NCBI RefSeq assembly: GCF_900637295.1
Contig: NZ_LR134363.1
Location: forward strand, 2,852,001 to 2,916,000
Length of the DNA: 64,000 bases
DNA from: Actinomyces slackii
GTDB lineage: Bacteria; Actinomycetota; Actinomycetes; Actinomycetales; Actinomycetaceae
Direction: 5' to 3'
Positions 36,513-43,680 of the stretch are shown here, piece by piece. Both the position numbers and the translations under genes were made by a program. Numbering within the stretch: the stretch's first letter is position 1; each line of letters starts with the position of its first letter. A model generated the notes under the pieces. That model did not search any database and was not told the DNA's origin. It was given only the letters and a program-made list of their open reading frames with translations.

Positions 36513-36560
36513 CCGGGAGCAGGTCTCAGATCCTGGCGGGGCGCTGGGGTGCAGTGCGGG
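36513..36560. repeat. 48-bp direct repeat, right copy
   Basis: A perfect copy of 34253-34300. It lies 83 bp upstream of the ATPase gene's start on the minus strand, so the same 48 bp sit upstream of both leuB and the ATPase gene in the same orientation. They may carry the promoter of both. Confidence 0.9.
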
Positions 36561-36617
36561 GCGGGGCTCCCGTGGGGCGCGTCCCGCCGTCGCCGTTCGC
36601 CGGCACACTCTTCGCGA

Positions 36618-36652
36618 AAGTACTTGTCATCTTGGAAAGTACTTACTACACT
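36618..36652 (+). promoter_or_regulatory. Promoter with two identical palindromic operators
   Basis: TTGTCA (36624-36629) and TACACT (36647-36652) are 17 bp apart, a good sigma-70-type promoter. The palindrome AAGTACTT occurs at 36618-36625, touching the -35, and again at 36637-36644 in the spacer. Their centres are 19 bp apart, about two helical turns. A repressor bound there would block RNA polymerase. The third gene of the operon encodes a winged-helix regulator, the natural candidate. Confidence 0.7.
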
Positions 36653-36704
36653 GGGAGTCATCGAGGAGCTCCACTCCCCGACCCACCCTGACCAGGAGCC
36701 CGAC

Positions 36705-36935
36705 ATGACCACCGCACCTACCATCAGCTATCGCCCCGCTTGGGTCGACCACCTCCAGGGCCCCATCGGGCACACCCTCCTCGCCCTGGGCGTCTTGTCC
36801 CAAGTGGCGCTGATCGTTCTCGGCATCGCCCTGTGGCGCCTGCCGATCGCCGGTGCCGGACTTGCCGGCCTGCTCGAATTCGCCGTCATCTACGTCATCA
36901 TCCGGCACGTCACCACTCAGGAGGCAGCATCATGA
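36705..36935 (+). CDS. Small two-span membrane protein
   Basis: A 76-residue protein with a short polar start and two hydrophobic segments: about 25-45 (LLALGVLSQVALIVLGIALW) and 50-68. AGGAG lies 6 bp before ATG 36705. The stop overlaps the next gene by 4 bp (ATGA). First gene of a three-gene operon with a self-regulating promoter. No family recognised. The set resembles small membrane-protein/regulator operons that may sense envelope state. Confidence 0.65.
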   Translation: MTTAPTISYRPAWVDHLQGPIGHTLLALGVLSQVALIVLGIALWRLPIAGAGLAGLLEFAVIYVIIRHVTTQEAAS

Positions 36936-37417
36936 GCGAACACAACCAGAACGATCAGCACCCTTGGCCCATCGGGGAGGCGCCGTCGGCCGATCTCGAT
37001 GCCGAGCAGGCCCGCGAGCTGCTCGCGCAGGCGCAGCGGCTGGACAGCGCCACGCGCTCGGGCGCGAGCCTGGTTCCCAGCGCCTTCCTGCTGGCCCTGG
37101 GGGCCCTGTGCTCCATGTTCGTGGTCACGATGCACCTGGTGATGCTCACCGATGAGCGCCTCGTATGGCTGGCGCTGACCGCATTCCTGCCGTGGCTCGC
37201 GATCCTCCTTGCCGCCATGACCACATCCATCCGGTACGTGAAGGTGGGCTTCGGCCGACGCTGGGCGCAGACGATGGGCGCATGGGGCATTCTGTGGGCG
37301 GTCACCATGTTCGGCACGACCCGCCTGTGGAAGGGCGAGGTCTGGTTCGTCATCGTCTCGATCGCGGCCCTGACCGCGCTGACCACGTGGGGCGCATGGC
37401 GGGAGGTCCGCAGATGA
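36932..37417 (+). CDS. Four-span membrane protein of unknown function
   Basis: A 161-residue protein. A polar N-terminal region of about 35 residues ends in AEQARELLAQAQRLDSATR. Four spans follow at about 45-65, 72-92, 105-122 and 128-148, with a basic end WREVRR. It is coupled to both neighbours by ATGA overlaps. The pattern resembles uncharacterised actinobacterial membrane proteins that sit before winged-helix regulators. No transporter motif is visible. Confidence 0.7.
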   Translation: MSEHNQNDQHPWPIGEAPSADLDAEQARELLAQAQRLDSATRSGASLVPSAFLLALGALCSMFVVTMHLVMLTDERLVWLALTAFLPWLAILLAAMTTSIRYVKVGFGRRWAQTMGAWGILWAVTMFGTTRLWKGEVWFVIVSIAALTALTTWGAWREVRR

Positions 37418-37716
37418 GCGACGGGCAGCACCCCCGCCATCAGCTCCACGAGGCACTCATGCACCCGGTGCGCTTCTCCCTGGCGGCCTCACTGGCGGCC
37501 GCCGAGGAGATCGACTTCCCAACCCTGCGCGACACCCTCCAGGTCTCCGACTCCGTGCTGAGCCGGCAGGCCTCCCAGCTGGAGGGCCTGGGAATCGTGC
37601 GCATCCGCAAGGGCTACGTCGGCAAGCGACCGCGCACCTGGATGTCACTGACCAAGGAGGGCCGCGGCGCCTGGCAGGCCCACCTGTCAGCCCTGCGCGC
37701 CATCGCCGGGGAGTGA
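37414..37716 (+). CDS. Winged-helix transcriptional regulator (HTH_34 type)
   Basis: A 100-residue DNA-binding protein. LHEALMHPVRFSLAASLAAAEEIDFPTL leads to the helix-turn-helix SVLSRQASQLEGLGIVRIRKG and the wing GKRPRTWMSLTKEGRGAW. This is the small winged-helix class (PF13601-like, MarR/ArsR-related) of which many copies repress their own operons. The two AAGTACTT palindromes in the promoter are its probable sites. Last gene of the operon; ATGA overlap upstream. Confidence 0.85.
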   Translation: MSDGQHPRHQLHEALMHPVRFSLAASLAAAEEIDFPTLRDTLQVSDSVLSRQASQLEGLGIVRIRKGYVGKRPRTWMSLTKEGRGAWQAHLSALRAIAGE

Positions 37717-37839
37717 GGCTGGCGGCACTCTCCCTCATCGTCTAGACCAGCGAGTTCTTCTCCCAGGCACCTGCTAGCCTGGTGATCACGCTCCGGGTAT
37801 AGACCCCACAGGAGCGCACGGAGAACGAGGAGTCACGGG

Positions 37840-39000
37840 ATGGCGACTGTCAGGGTGGACGTCGAACCTGGCCTCTTGCAATGGGCCGCCTGGAGGGCAG
37901 GCTGGGACAGGCGTGGCACCCCCAAGACGTACGAGAAACTGTTCCCGCAGTGGGTCAGCGGGGAGAAGAAGCCGACCTTCAACCAGCTGGAGGCCTTCGC
38001 CAAGGTTACTCACGTCGGCCTTGCCACGTTGTTCCTTCCAGAGCCGCCCACGGAGGATCTGCCCATTCCTGATATGCGGACCCTGGGCAATGAGGAGCTG
38101 TCGCAGCCCTCCGGCGACCTTCTGGACATGATCTATATCTGCCAGAACCGCCAGGACTGGTACCGCGACTATGTTGCGAACAACATTGGCGAGGGACCGG
38201 AGTTCGTTGGATCGCTCACGACCGCCGTCAGCACCGACGAGGCTGCCACCAGAATACGTGAATCACTTCATGTCGATGCTTTGCGCGGCCGACGATTCTC
38301 CAGCGCCTCCAGTGCCCGGAGGGCATTGATCGAGCGGATGGAGGAACTCGGGGTCCTCGTCATGGTCAGCGGCGTCACAGGCGAGAGCAACAAGCGGACG
38401 CTCCAGGTGGAGGAGTTCCGGGGCTTCGCCCTCGTCGACCGCCTGGCTCCGCTGATCTTCATCAACGGCAATGACTCCAAGACCGCCCAAGTCTTCACCC
38501 TGGTCCACGAGTTCGCTCACGTGTGGCTCGGTGGCTCCGCGCTGTCAGATGCGAGCCCTTTTGCCGTACAGGCCCCCGATGCCGAGCGATGGTGCAACAC
38601 CGTCGCCGCAGACGTCCTTCTCCCCCAGGAGGCACGCGATAGCGCCCTCACCCTGCTCGATGATTCCGACCTGCTCCGACAACACGCCGCAGCCTACGGG
38701 GTCAGTTCCCAGGTCCTGCTCTGCTCGTTGCGCGACCACGAGCAAGTGGAGCGTACGCGATTCATCGCACTCCTAGAGCGCGAACAGGACAGAAGCGCCG
38801 AGTACGTGGAGAAGACGAGCACGAGCAGCGGCGGAGATTACTACGCGACACAGCGCTACCGACTCGGCCTGCCCTTCATCCACGCCGTTGTCGCCAGCGC
38901 CCTTGAAGGACAGACCCTGTACCGGGACGCCTATCACCTCCTCGGCACGAAGAAGCACTCGACCTTCACTCGATTGAAGGAGGAGGCGCGTGTGGCATGA
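37840..39000 (+). CDS. ImmA/IrrE-family metallopeptidase-like regulator
   Basis: A 386-residue protein. The first 90 residues form an XRE-like region (GLLQWAAWRAGWDR, WVSGEKKPTFNQLEAFAKVTH). Then comes a linker and the ImmA/IrrE domain with the zinc motif HEFAH at about 223-227 and a distal VLLPQEA metal/structural block. It is coupled by ATGA to a PIN-domain gene. ImmA/IrrE plus DUF4411 PIN pairs recur as toxin-antitoxin or defence modules, with the large protein acting as antitoxin/regulator. GAGGAG lies 8 bp before ATG 37840. Confidence 0.82.
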   Translation: MATVRVDVEPGLLQWAAWRAGWDRRGTPKTYEKLFPQWVSGEKKPTFNQLEAFAKVTHVGLATLFLPEPPTEDLPIPDMRTLGNEELSQPSGDLLDMIYICQNRQDWYRDYVANNIGEGPEFVGSLTTAVSTDEAATRIRESLHVDALRGRRFSSASSARRALIERMEELGVLVMVSGVTGESNKRTLQVEEFRGFALVDRLAPLIFINGNDSKTAQVFTLVHEFAHVWLGGSALSDASPFAVQAPDAERWCNTVAADVLLPQEARDSALTLLDDSDLLRQHAAAYGVSSQVLLCSLRDHEQVERTRFIALLEREQDRSAEYVEKTSTSSGGDYYATQRYRLGLPFIHAVVASALEGQTLYRDAYHLLGTKKHSTFTRLKEEARVA

Positions 39001-39485
39001 CCTATCTCTTGGACGCGAACGTCTTCATCCAGGCGAAGAACTCCTACTACTCCTTCGACCTAGCACCTGGCTTCTGGGAATGGCTGGAGCACGTTGAAGC
39101 CACCGGGCAAGCGTGCAGCGTGCAGGCCGTCTACCGGGAGCTTGTCGCCGGAGGGGACGACTTGGCAGCATGGTCGAAGAATCACAGCCCTTTTTTCATC
39201 CTACCCGACCAGAGAACTGCCTCCCAGTTTCAGCGCCTGACAAACTGGGCGAACTCTCAGAGTTTCAAGCCCTCAGCCTTGAGCGCGTTCACATCATCGA
39301 ACGCAGACTTCCTCCTCGTCGCCCACGCCGCCGCTTACAATCTGACTGTCGTGACTCATGAGACTGCTGCCAGCGGAAGTCGAAAACGAGTCAAGATCCC
39401 GGATGCCTGCAAAGCCCTCGACGTCCCTTGGTGCAACACCTTCACCATGATGCGCAACTGCGGCGCCCGATTGGTGCTGGCCTGA
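38997..39485 (+). CDS. PIN-domain ribonuclease, DUF4411 type (probable toxin)
   Basis: A 162-residue protein. It has the PIN start TYLLDANVFIQAKNSYY with Asp6, Glu in VYRELVAGGD, and the late acidic cluster SSNADFLLVAHA followed by VVTHET. DUF4411 is a PIN subfamily usually paired with an ImmA/IrrE gene, as here (ATGA overlap). Predicted Mg-dependent endoribonuclease. The C-terminal CNTFTMMRNCGARLVL is typical of the subfamily. Whether the pair is an active toxin-antitoxin system is unknown. Confidence 0.8.
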   Translation: MTYLLDANVFIQAKNSYYSFDLAPGFWEWLEHVEATGQACSVQAVYRELVAGGDDLAAWSKNHSPFFILPDQRTASQFQRLTNWANSQSFKPSALSAFTSSNADFLLVAHAAAYNLTVVTHETAASGSRKRVKIPDACKALDVPWCNTFTMMRNCGARLVLA

Positions 39486-39590
39486 GAACACATCGCATCC
39501 ATGTGCGAGGCTGGATAAGACACCCCCGGTCTTGACCCTCCCCCGGCACCGCGCACGCGATGCCATGACAAAGGTGACCGTCTCCCCCAT

Positions 39591-39824
39591 GGCCTCCGCG
39601 GTCAAGCGCGACAGTGCTCCTCCGACCCAGTGTGCGCCAGTCGTGCTCCCCAGGACCCGGAGGACTTCCTCCATGGAGCGGCTTGCCACTGCTGCGTCAT
39701 GGCCTCGGAGACCTCCTGCGAGCGCGCCAACCACTTCCTGGGCCGGCGGCTTGTCGTCCCTCTGCCCGGCGAGTTGGAAGGGAAGCCCTTCGCTGACCCG
39801 GCCTTCATACGCGAGCACTCCTGA
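39591..39824 (+). pseudogene. 3'-terminal fragment of a DUF1998 gene, probably DISARM drmB
   Basis: The frame ending at TGA 39822-39824 reads CSSDPVCASRAPQDPEDFLH, then GAACHCCVMASETSCERANHFLGRRLVV and a short end. The cluster ACHxC...ETSCExxNxxL is the C-terminal signature of DUF1998 proteins (DrmB, MrfB). Nothing of the rest of the gene (over 500 residues) is present, and no start or ribosome site fits. It is followed 18 bp later by what looks like the start of a drmC gene, the DISARM order. Recognition is from memory of the family motif, without alignment. Confidence 0.5.
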
Positions 39825-39841
39825 CTGCGCAGGGTGAGGCG

Positions 39842-40033
39842 GTGCGCCTGCTGGGAGCGGAGCTCAGCGGGTCGGAGGCTCGTCGTCTGGCCGACGCCCT
39901 GGAGGCCGGGGAGACCGTGGGCCAGGCACTGCGACTGCTTGGCGGAAGCAGGCGCCAGCAGGCTGCGGCCCTATTCGTGTCAGGCGCGTCCGGGCCGATG
40001 CTGGCAGGTGCCCCACCCAGCACGACCTGCTGA
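39842..40033 (+). pseudogene. 5'-terminal fragment of a probable DISARM drmC
   Basis: GTG 39842 behind GGTGAGG begins RLLGAELSGSEARRLADAL, then GETVGQALRLLGGSRRQQAAALF, and stops at 40033 after 63 residues. This helical start resembles the N-terminus of DrmC, the phospholipase-D-like DISARM protein, but the HKD catalytic region is missing. It comes directly after the drmB-like end. Together they suggest that a DISARM island was deleted from both sides. The identity of this short piece is tentative. Confidence 0.35.
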
Positions 40034-40098
40034 AGACTCGTTCGCCCCGTCCTCAGCGGCCACCCGCAAGAGGGCCAGCATCGTGACGCCCCCAATCC

Positions 40099-40116
40099 TG
40101 TTGTCGTTTGACAACA
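40099..40116. promoter_or_regulatory. Dyad upstream of the HTH gene
   Basis: TGTTGTC (40099-40105) and GACAACA (40110-40116) form a perfect 7-bp inverted repeat with a 4-base centre. TTGACA at 40108-40113 inside it could be a -35 box, 100 bp before the HTH gene start. Its protein may bind here. Tentative. Confidence 0.45.
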
Positions 40117-40214
40117 GTGCTGGCGGTGACTCATCCTAGTTCCAGGAGCGCTCAGTCGCCGGCGCAGCACACAGGCACCGCTGCCACTGAGAGCGCCCCC
40201 TGAGGAGCCCCATC

Positions 40215-40727
40215 ATGAACCTGTACGAGATGACCTTCCACGTAGAGCACGTTGACGACAGCCTCGTTGACACGCTTATCGACGACTACGACGGAACCGT
40301 CGGAACCGATCACACCGGCCACGAGTTCGTGACCGTCCTGGGCAAGGGCGCCAGCTTCGACGTCGCCGCCCGCACTATGGTCACCGAGCTTCAGTCCCTC
40401 GGGCTGCGCCTGCTGCGCCTGGTCCCTGACCTGGTCACCCGACCTGAGATCGCCTCCCGGCTGGGCGTCACCCGGCAGGCAGTACAGAACTGGACCTCCG
40501 GCAAGCGTCAGAGCGGCTTCCCACTGGCGGTTAACCCAGTCGGTGGCGGCGTGTGGTCCTGGCACGACGTCTGGGACTGGGCCATCACCCACGGGCACGC
40601 AGTCGAAAACGACGTGCGCTACCCCAACCAGGCAGAGGTGGACATCATCAACGCCTGGCTCGAGTCCAATATGACCGCGTCCTCGATCTACTTGGCGTCA
40701 AGTGTCGGAACCCGTATCCCCGCTTGA
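40215..40727 (+). CDS. HTH protein of unknown function
   Basis: A 170-residue protein starting at ATG 40215 behind TGAGGAG. The N-terminal 70 residues (YEMTFHVEHVDDSLVDTLID) look like a small alpha/beta domain. At about 80-120 lies an excisionase/MerR-like helix-turn-helix, TRPEIASRLGVTRQAVQNWT, with SGKRQSGFPLAV and WSWHDVWDWA, the pattern by which such proteins read DNA. It ends in a polar tail. It is an orphan in decayed accessory DNA. No partner gene is obvious. Confidence 0.7.
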   Translation: MNLYEMTFHVEHVDDSLVDTLIDDYDGTVGTDHTGHEFVTVLGKGASFDVAARTMVTELQSLGLRLLRLVPDLVTRPEIASRLGVTRQAVQNWTSGKRQSGFPLAVNPVGGGVWSWHDVWDWAITHGHAVENDVRYPNQAEVDIINAWLESNMTASSIYLASSVGTRIPA

Positions 40728-40913
40728 AGGTCAGGGCCCAGGCCACCGGGCCGAAGACCTCCGCCTGACTGCGAAGCAGGGCCAGGTCCGATACTCACTC
40801 CCCGCCCAGGGCCGGTGACAGTGCTGGATCGCAGACGATCTTGCCCGGATCATGCACCGCCCCCATCGCCGTCGATCCACCGGCGGTTCCACCCCAGCCG
40901 CCACCGCCTCAGA

Positions 40914-40959
40914 AGAGCCTCGCCCAGTTGCCTAGCAGAGCCTCGCCCAGTTGCCTAGT
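40914..40959. repeat. Two tandem copies of a 23-bp sequence
   Basis: Copies at 40914-40936 and 40937-40959 differ only in the last base (c/t). They lie just upstream of the truncated ATPase gene, perhaps in its old promoter region. Confidence 0.8.
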
Positions 40960-40975
40960 AGGCACAGGAAAGCAC

Positions 40976-41149
40976 CTCTATTCCGCTGATCTTGGAGACG
41001 GAACTCGCGTTGTCGATACGCTGCTTGACGACATGCTCACCGAGCTTCCTGCTGTTGCCATCGAAGGAGCGAAGGGCGTGGGGAAGACCGTCACAACCAG
41101 CCGCCGCGCTCGCGCCATCCTGACTCTCAGTCTGGTCGACCCAGTTCTA
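40976..41149 (+). pseudogene. DUF4143/AAA_14 ATPase, N-terminal remnant before the insertion sequences
   Basis: Reads RVVDTLLDDMLTELPAVAIE, then the Walker A GAKGVGKTV and SRRARAI, which is the start of AAA_14/DUF4143 ATPases. It jumps straight into LSLVDPVL, a segment that in complete proteins lies some 200 or more residues later. So the gene already had an internal deletion before two insertion sequences entered at 41149. The other half resumes at 43405 in the same reading frame. Confidence 0.75.
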
Positions 41150-42301
41150 TGGCCGAAATTAAACAAAACCGTATTCCGGGGCTTTCTGGGCTGGATATGA
41201 CGGCACCTTTCGTTGTAGAATTTCTTCATGCACGTGGTTGTGACAGACGAGGAGCAGCAGGTCCTTATCAGGTGGAAGAAGCGAGGTGACTCCCTCATTC
41301 TCATCCGGTTGAAAGCTGAGGCTATTCTCTACGCCTCGCACGGCGTTGACCTGGATTTCATTGCGGAGATGGTGGGGCGCACGGTGAGGACTGTTAAGGA
41401 GTGGTTGGCGTCTTGGCGTGTCAGCCGTCTGCATTCGGTGGTCACCGGTCATAAGGGAAATCAGAATGCGGCCAAGCTCACCCGCGAGCAGAAGGAGCAG
41501 CTCAAAGAGGTTCTGAGCCGGCCACCGTCACAGTCCGGCATCAAGGCGGACTTCTGGGATGTTCCCGCCCTGGCTGACGTGGTGAGGACCAGATTCGACG
41601 TGGAGTACGAGTCGGACTCCTCCTACCGGCTGCTCATGCACTTTGCGGGCATGAGCTTCAAGCTGCCCGACCCCTTTGACAAGCGCCGCGACGAGGAGGC
41701 CATCACCAAGCGGATGGCCCAGATCCAAGACGAGGTCGCAGACCTCCTGAGCGACGGGTGGGAGGTGTACGCGGCCGATGAGGTGCGCGTGGAGCACGAG
41801 GCTGAGACCCGCCGCATGTGGTTGCCCCAGGGTAAACGAACGAAGATCTACGTGGACCGCACCCGCAACGCCTGCTCCTTCTTCGGCGCACTGTCCCTGA
41901 GATCCAAGAAGGTCAAGGTCTACCCCATCGAGGGCAACCAGAACACCGAGAAGATCCTCTCCTGCCTGACTCGCCTGGTGCGCGAGACCGATAACGACAA
42001 GATCGCCGTGGTTCTCGACAATGCCGGGTTCCACCACGCCAAAGCGCTAAGAGAGCAGCTTCAGCCCGGAGGCCGGCTCGAGAGCCTCAAGCTCATCTAC
42101 CTGCCGCCCTACGCACCCGACCACAATCCGGTCGAGCACGTCTGGAACACCGCCAAAGGCACAATCGCGAACATCCAGAGAGACACCCCCGAGGAGACCT
42201 ACACCGCATTCATGGGCTACATCAACACCCGCACCTTCGACTACGACTTCGAACACCTCCCAAACATCACGCCAGCACACGATCTTGTTTAATTCTGGCC
42301 A
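41150..42301 (+). mobile_element. IS630-family insertion sequence, 1152 bp
   Basis: Terminal inverted repeats begin TGGCC and share AATTAAACAA (left 41150 inward, right 42301 inward). A TA dinucleotide flanks each end (41148-41149 and 42302-42303), the target duplication of IS630/Tc1/mariner elements. It holds one intact transposase gene. It sits inside the left target duplication of the neighbouring IS481 element, so it arrived second. Confidence 0.9.
41228..42292 (+). CDS. IS630-family transposase
   Basis: A 354-residue DDE transposase in one uninterrupted frame. The N-terminal helix-turn-helix region (LKAEAILYASHGVDLDFIAE, GRTVRTVKEWLASW) is followed by the catalytic core with AADEVRVEHEAETR (first Asp), VVLDNAGFHHAK (second Asp) and DHNPVEHVWNTAKG (Glu). 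IS630 transposases cut at TA sites, which agrees with the TA duplication seen here. No frameshift is visible, so it may be active. Confidence 0.95.
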   Translation: MHVVVTDEEQQVLIRWKKRGDSLILIRLKAEAILYASHGVDLDFIAEMVGRTVRTVKEWLASWRVSRLHSVVTGHKGNQNAAKLTREQKEQLKEVLSRPPSQSGIKADFWDVPALADVVRTRFDVEYESDSSYRLLMHFAGMSFKLPDPFDKRRDEEAITKRMAQIQDEVADLLSDGWEVYAADEVRVEHEAETRRMWLPQGKRTKIYVDRTRNACSFFGALSLRSKKVKVYPIEGNQNTEKILSCLTRLVRETDNDKIAVVLDNAGFHHAKALREQLQPGGRLESLKLIYLPPYAPDHNPVEHVWNTAKGTIANIQRDTPEETYTAFMGYINTRTFDYDFEHLPNITPAHDLV

Positions 42302-43305
42302 TAGCTGTACTTCCCCGTGAGGTTGTGTACGCGTTGTGATGGGGTTTGGCCTCCGATGCCGGTGTGGGGTCGGTGGTGATTGTAGTGGTGGAGCCAGTCG
42401 TTGTAGGCGGCGGCTCGCTCGGCCTCGTTGGTGTAGGGCCTGGCGTAGGCCCACTCGGTGGCCAGGGTGCGGTTGAAGCGCTCGACCTTGCCGTTGGTCT
42501 GGGGGCGGTAGGGGCGGGTGTAGCGGTGCTTGATCCCGGTGTCCTGGAGCAGTTGGTTGAATGCTGCGGAGCGGTAGCAGGCACCGTTATCGGTCATCAC
42601 GGCGCTGACACCCACCCCCAGGTCCGCGAAGAACGCGCTGGCGCGCCTCCAGAAGGCGGTTACGGTCTCCTTGCGCTCATCGTCGAGGATCTCGCAATAC
42701 GCCACCCGGGAGTAGTCGTCCACGGCGTGGTGGAGGTAGCGGTAGCCGCGTGAGGGGCTGGCGCCCTTCCTGGCGGCGCGGTCGCGGGCCCGGCCTGAGG
42801 ATTTGTCGGCCGCCGAGCCGCGCCCGTGGGCTCTCCACCCGCCTCCTTGTGGGATGCGGCCGAGCTTCTTGATGTCGAGATGCACCAGCTGCCCGGGGCG
42901 CTTCTTCTCGTAGCGCGCCGGTGCCGGGTGGCGAACAGGCAGCCCGGTGGCCTGGTCGATGTGGGCCAGTAGGGGCATGCGGTAGCGCGACAGGACCCGC
43001 CCGACTGTGGAGCGGTGCAGATTCAGGTGATAGGCGATCCTGTGCTCTCCCCAGCGGCGCGTGAATCTCATAGCGATGATCCGCCGCTCGGTCTTGGAGG
43101 GCAGGCGCCCCGGCGAGGTGGAGGGTCGACTGGAGCGGTCGATCAGCGCCTCGCCGGCCCGGTAGCGATCGGCCCATCGCTTGACGGTGGCCGGGCTGAC
43201 CTGTAGGCGCTCAGCGACTCGCCGCAGCGGCCAGCCCTCCTCGACGACCAGAACAGCGAGACGTCGACGCCCCTCAGGCGTCAAAGGCGAGTTAGCGTGG
43301 ACCAT
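42289..43305 (-). CDS. IS481-family transposase
   Basis: A 338-residue rve-type DDE transposase. Residues 1-60 carry the helix-turn-helix WPLRRVAERLQVSPATVKRW. The core has VHLDIKKLG (Asp), AVMTDNGACYRS (Asp) and RPYRPQTNGKVERFNRTLATEW (Glu). ATG 43305 (VHANSPLT) is the usual start. The frame crosses the left end of the element: it would meet TAG in the CTAG target just outside. Because an IS630 split that target it now runs four residues further, to TAA at 42289-42291 inside the IS630 end. The enzyme should be unharmed. Confidence 0.95.
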   Translation of the reverse strand: MVHANSPLTPEGRRRLAVLVVEEGWPLRRVAERLQVSPATVKRWADRYRAGEALIDRSSRPSTSPGRLPSKTERRIIAMRFTRRWGEHRIAYHLNLHRSTVGRVLSRYRMPLLAHIDQATGLPVRHPAPARYEKKRPGQLVHLDIKKLGRIPQGGGWRAHGRGSAADKSSGRARDRAARKGASPSRGYRYLHHAVDDYSRVAYCEILDDERKETVTAFWRRASAFFADLGVGVSAVMTDNGACYRSAAFNQLLQDTGIKHRYTRPYRPQTNGKVERFNRTLATEWAYARPYTNEAERAAAYNDWLHHYNHHRPHTGIGGQTPSQRVHNLTGKYSYGQN

Positions 43306-43404
43306 GAGGGCCTCCGGTTCAGTGATGCGAGCATTGACAACCCACATCCTGCCGGAGGCCCTCACTCACCACCCACCCCGTTCACAACCTCCCAAGGAAG
43401 TACA
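42306..43404 (-). mobile_element. IS481-family insertion sequence, 1099 bp
   Basis: Both ends begin TGTACTTCC, with inverted repeats of about 28 bp that match at roughly 23 positions, including GAGGTTGTG. The right flank is TCTAGC (43405-43410). The left flank was the same six bases, now split by the IS630 into TCTA (41146-41149) and TAGC (42302-42305). The NCTAGN target with 6-bp duplication is that of IS481 elements. Confidence 0.92.
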
Positions 43405-43680
43405 TCTAGCGGCTCGACTCATGGGGATCGGGAACCAAAGTCTCCTTCAGGACGAGGGCCAGCAGATCTCGTCCACCGCAGCAACCTGGTTCGGCGCACT
43501 GTTCGAGTCGCTCGCCGTCCAGTCAGTCCGAGCCTCCACTGAGGCTCTCGGGGCACAGGCCGGGCACCTGCGCACCAAGCGGGATGAGCATGAGGTCGAC
43601 ATCATCTCCGAGGCCTCAGGCATTCTGGTCGCAGCCCCGAAGGTCGGGCTCGCCGACACCGTGCAGGACCCGGTGGCGCG
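43405..43680 (+). pseudogene. DUF4143 ATPase, C-terminal remnant after the insertion sequences
   Basis: Continues the frame of 40976-41149 once the insertions and one TCTAGC are removed: LAARLMGIGNQSLLQ, FGALFESLAVQSVRAS, AGHLRTKRDEHEVDIISE. These are the DUF4143 blocks (ALFESLV, HLRTxxGxHEVDLI). The following EVKL core is replaced by APKVGLAD and the chain runs into the HepT gene's tail, so the end is lost too. Non-functional. Confidence 0.75.

Noticed and set aside
34253..36560. The 48-bp repeats as attachment sites of a phage-like element
   Set aside because: No integrase, excisionase or phage gene lies between them and neither overlaps a tRNA; only repeat-mediated insertion is supported.
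42300..43410. IS481 without target duplication
   Set aside because: At first CATAGC and TCTAGC seemed unequal, but the left copy is split by the IS630, and the duplication is exact once that is removed.
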